Made by a program: the position numbers and the translations under genes. Positions 61,068 through 64,000 of a stretch of DNA of 64,000 nt are shown piece by piece. This DNA is from Dermatophagoides farinae. Taxonomy: Eukaryota > Arthropoda > Arachnida > Sarcoptiformes > Pyroglyphidae. Under the pieces are notes generated by a model, which had not been told where the DNA came from, did not search any database, and was given only the letters and a program-made list of their open reading frames with translations. Numbering within the stretch: the stretch's first letter is position 1; each line of letters opens with the position of its first letter. The stretch spans positions 1,736,001-1,800,000 of the forward strand of contig NC_134678.1 in assembly GCF_024713945.1 (NCBI RefSeq), read 5' to 3'.

Positions 61068-64000
61068 AAACCGGAAAACTCTTCATTTTTTTTGTTCCTT
61101 CTTGTTCTTCGTCTTCTTTTTTTCTGTTGATTACACTGAACATTGTCTTTTTTTTGTCGTTTGTATTTCCGCTGTTCTCTTACTTATCTACATTGAACAG
61201 ATCCATTCATTTATCCATTCAAATATGAGAGGGAGCGATATAGAGAAGAAGAGAGAGAGAGATGCAGCCAATTTTCTTCATTTATTTACTGTTGCTGCTG
61301 CTACTTTTTTTGAAACCTTTTTTTTGTTTCTGTATTTTTTTTTTTAAATGTGACCTCATTTTGATTCATTCATTATGTTGTTTCCTTGTGTTACAAACAG
61401 CATCCATGCACTAACTTTTTTTTCACAACAACAAATTAACATGCAACAGGGGATCTAGGAGTAGGCATTATTTTACACACACACACACAATTATTATTGG
61501 TCAGTAATATTTTTCCAAATTGAATGGCCTGGAACCTGGATTCAATCATCATCATCATGATCATGTGAATGCCGTCAACTGTTAACGGGGGCATTCATGC
61601 GTATTGCATAGATTCGATAATGGTGATGAAGAAAAAAAAAGAGAAAAAAACGGGTTAGATTTATTGCATCGTCAATGATTTGATGCAACCTGATTGCCTG
61701 TTACATAAACGGCTGTTTTACGCGCCAATTTTATGAGAAGAAAATTTTATGTTTTGAAAAAAAACCAACCCACACACACATACACACACACACAATGATT
61801 GGGACCTACATTGCATGGGCGCCAATTATCAGAAAAAAAAATTGCATACACGGCGTCATACATTCCAACAATATGCTACCACTACTACCACCGATAAAAT
61901 GTGGATCTTGAGAGTGACACAATTCTTTCTCTCTCTCTCTTCATTCATTCATTTGATAGAAATTCGGTCGATCCTCAGCAACGGGTATTATGTATGGTTT
62001 CTTTGTCTGGCTATAGTCTAAAATAATTCATCTCTCAATGAATCCATATACTGACACATACACACACACACAGATCATTCATTTGTCTCTTACAATTGGT
62101 ATTTTTATATTTCTGGCGTGAGAGTCACATATACATACACACAACTACAACAACAATTGGCAAAAAAGCATAAAAGATCGAGAGTGTGTAACGGTAGCAT
62201 TGCACATATACCGCTTTCCCCTATTTTTTTTTCTCTTTATTTCTTTAAAAATACCATATGCACTTTGGAGCCAATGTTGCTGCCTGGATCTCTTGTTTTT
62301 CTTTTTCTTCTTCTTCTTGAATATGGCCAATGATGAAAGAGAGACCTGAGTTATAGAAAACTTGACTGATAGAAAAAAAAATTTTTCTTTTCACGATTAA
62401 ATAGATAGATAGGCCAAAAAAAAATTTCTAAGTCATTTCAGTGTAGTTTGTGTGTGTTCACTCTGTTTTATATGGTGCCATTTATTCGTTTCCGTAACGT
62501 TACCCTGTTAGGTTGTTGTCGGTGTGTCCGTAATTTTTTTTTTTTTTTGGCGTTTACATGTTGCAACATGTCGAGACTTTTCTCTTCTGATGACGATGAT
62601 GTGTGTGTGTGCGATCCGTTACCAATAATGTGAATGAAATGTGAATACCGCTAGGAGGAAATATTTTTTTTTTTTTTTTTTTGATGCAAGAAGAGAAATC
62701 TGACTGACTGACTGACGATTTTATCCACCACAAAACAAAATACACTCACGTTTTATACATGCACATACAAACATAACACACAATACACAGACGCCGTTGA
62801 TGCCGACAATATTTTTACAACAACAACGACAACGATTCTTTGGTTATGCGTGTTGTTGTTAATATACAAAAAAAAAAAAAAATAAAAAGAAAAAAATCAT
62901 TCAATCGTCAGTGTGTGTATGGCTGCCATACGATTTGTTACTCCCTTTGTACATGTGTGTTCTATGTGTATGTATAGGAAATGAAATTCTTTTTTTCTTG
63001 TTATAAGAATTTTATTGTTCCGTATTTTGAATTTTCCGTTTCATTTAAAATTTTTTTTTTTTTTTGTTAATGTAAAAATTGATTTCTTGTTTTTTTTTCC
63101 ATTCATCGATTTTTTTTTTGTTGATCAAAATCGTTCAGTGCATATTCATGATCTGCATTGTTTTTTTTTTTTTTTTTGTTAATTTTCACACTCCAATAAA
63201 CACGTGTTGCACATATCAAGAATTTCAAGAACAATATTCAAAAAAAAAAATCGTACATTGTGAATGCACTAATAATCTCCAGTAACTCACCATCATCATC
63301 ATCATTTATTTATCGTTGAAAAAATTCGAATCGAATGTTTTTGTTTTGTTTTGTTATTGTTGTTGTTGATCGATTTGAATGTGGAGATTGTCAACAAAAA
63401 AAAATTTATTTTTTTTTCGTCTCCCAAATTCGGCGTTTCATATTCATCAACAACAAAACTAAGATGACCAATGAAATTCGAAATTCGAATGTGATTGGAA
63501 CCCACAGACACATTAATTCAATCAAAAACACATGAAAATCACATGAAAATCGAAAACATTCAACAATAGATTTTTCGAATTGTTGTTGCCTTGGTCATTT
63601 TTTTTTTTTTTTTTTGAAAATTTCATCCATTCAAATAACTATGTCAACCAATTTAGTGTGTGTGTGTATGTTTATGAAATGTAATGAAAAACAACGATTA
63701 AAACGTCTGTTATCATCAAATGCCTACTAACCCAAATTTTATTTCTTATGATTTTTTTGGTGGTGCTGCTCATGACTAGATTGGTTCAAGACTCGTGACA
63801 TGAACTTTTTTCTTGATTCTCTTAATCTGTTCGGTATTTTTTCATGTGTGTTTGTGTGTGTGTGTTTAAATTGTGATTGAATTTCCAATGAAAAAAAAGT
63901 GAAACTTTGTACACGAATCATCATCATAATTATGGACTAATATTATATTCTAATTTAAATGCCAATTATGATACAATAATAGATGTCAAGTATCGGAAAT
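60701..64000. other. No recognisable gene; microsatellite-rich tract
   Basis: Contains (AC)n at 61033-61062, AC runs near 61473 and 61771-61794, (GA)n at 61251-61262, T runs at about 62532-62549, 63050-63065 and 63160-63177, and an E-box at 63201. Near 63420-63515 both strands are open over non-repetitive sequence (minus strand NHIRISNFIGHLSFVVDEYE), but there is no ATG or splice support. Confidence 0.55.

Noticed and set aside
1-64000. CRISPR arrays, rRNA genes, telomeric repeats and full-length transposons
   Set aside because: None seen. Spaced repeats are plain microsatellites, and no reverse transcriptase, transposase or integrase motif was found in frames on either strand.
1-64000. Conserved animal microRNAs (let-7, miR-1, miR-9, miR-124, bantam and others)
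   Set aside because: Scanning by eye for mature sequences of the well-known families gave no match. Lineage-specific hairpins remain possible.

Overview
The window looks like nuclear DNA of a small arthropod, most likely an acariform (astigmatid) mite. This is inferred from an AT-rich base composition, a dense load of short microsatellites (ATC/GAT, AAC/GTT, AC/GT, GAA and poly-A/T), and eukaryotic genes split by canonical GT-AG introns of only 58-74 bp. I see no rRNA, tRNA, CRISPR array, operon or prokaryotic signal. The species cannot be fixed from the sequence alone.

The layout is strongly uneven. A compact island at about 44.5-54.1 kb holds six genes whose exon structures can be traced base by base. 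In order they are: acylglycerol kinase (AGK, minus); an aldo-keto reductase (minus); two tandem copies of a small secreted six-cysteine protein of unknown function (plus); the Hsp90 co-chaperone p23 (minus); and mitochondrial-type peptidyl-tRNA hydrolase 2 (PTRH2, plus). AGK and the aldo-keto reductase are head-to-tail with only 178 bp between coding regions. The secreted copies and p23 converge. p23 and PTRH2 diverge from a 770-bp shared upstream region. AGK and PTRH2 homologues both act at mitochondria, p23 and the reductase are expected to be cytosolic, and the duplicated pair is secreted. I see no single pathway joining all six.

The flanks, 1-44.5 kb and 54.1-64 kb, contain no gene I can identify by homology. 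They are filled with simple repeats, repeat-derived hairpins and palindromes, and many short open frames. By rough estimate, open frames of about 60 codons are expected by chance at this base composition. A few stretches look more exon-like than the rest: the poly-Asn/poly-His frame at 30.3 kb, the terminal-exon-like frame at 58.86 kb, and the repeat-free frame at 56.44 kb. They are listed at low confidence. Such long tracts beside 60-bp introns could be giant introns or regulatory deserts of unseen genes.

The most novel content is the tandem pair of secreted cysteine-rich genes with a recoverable duplication junction. In the second copy the intron has become a multiple of three with no stop codon, so splicing or retention would give two proteins. 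Next come a p23 carrying a Gly-Met repeat exon and a set of long imperfect hairpins built around microsatellites.
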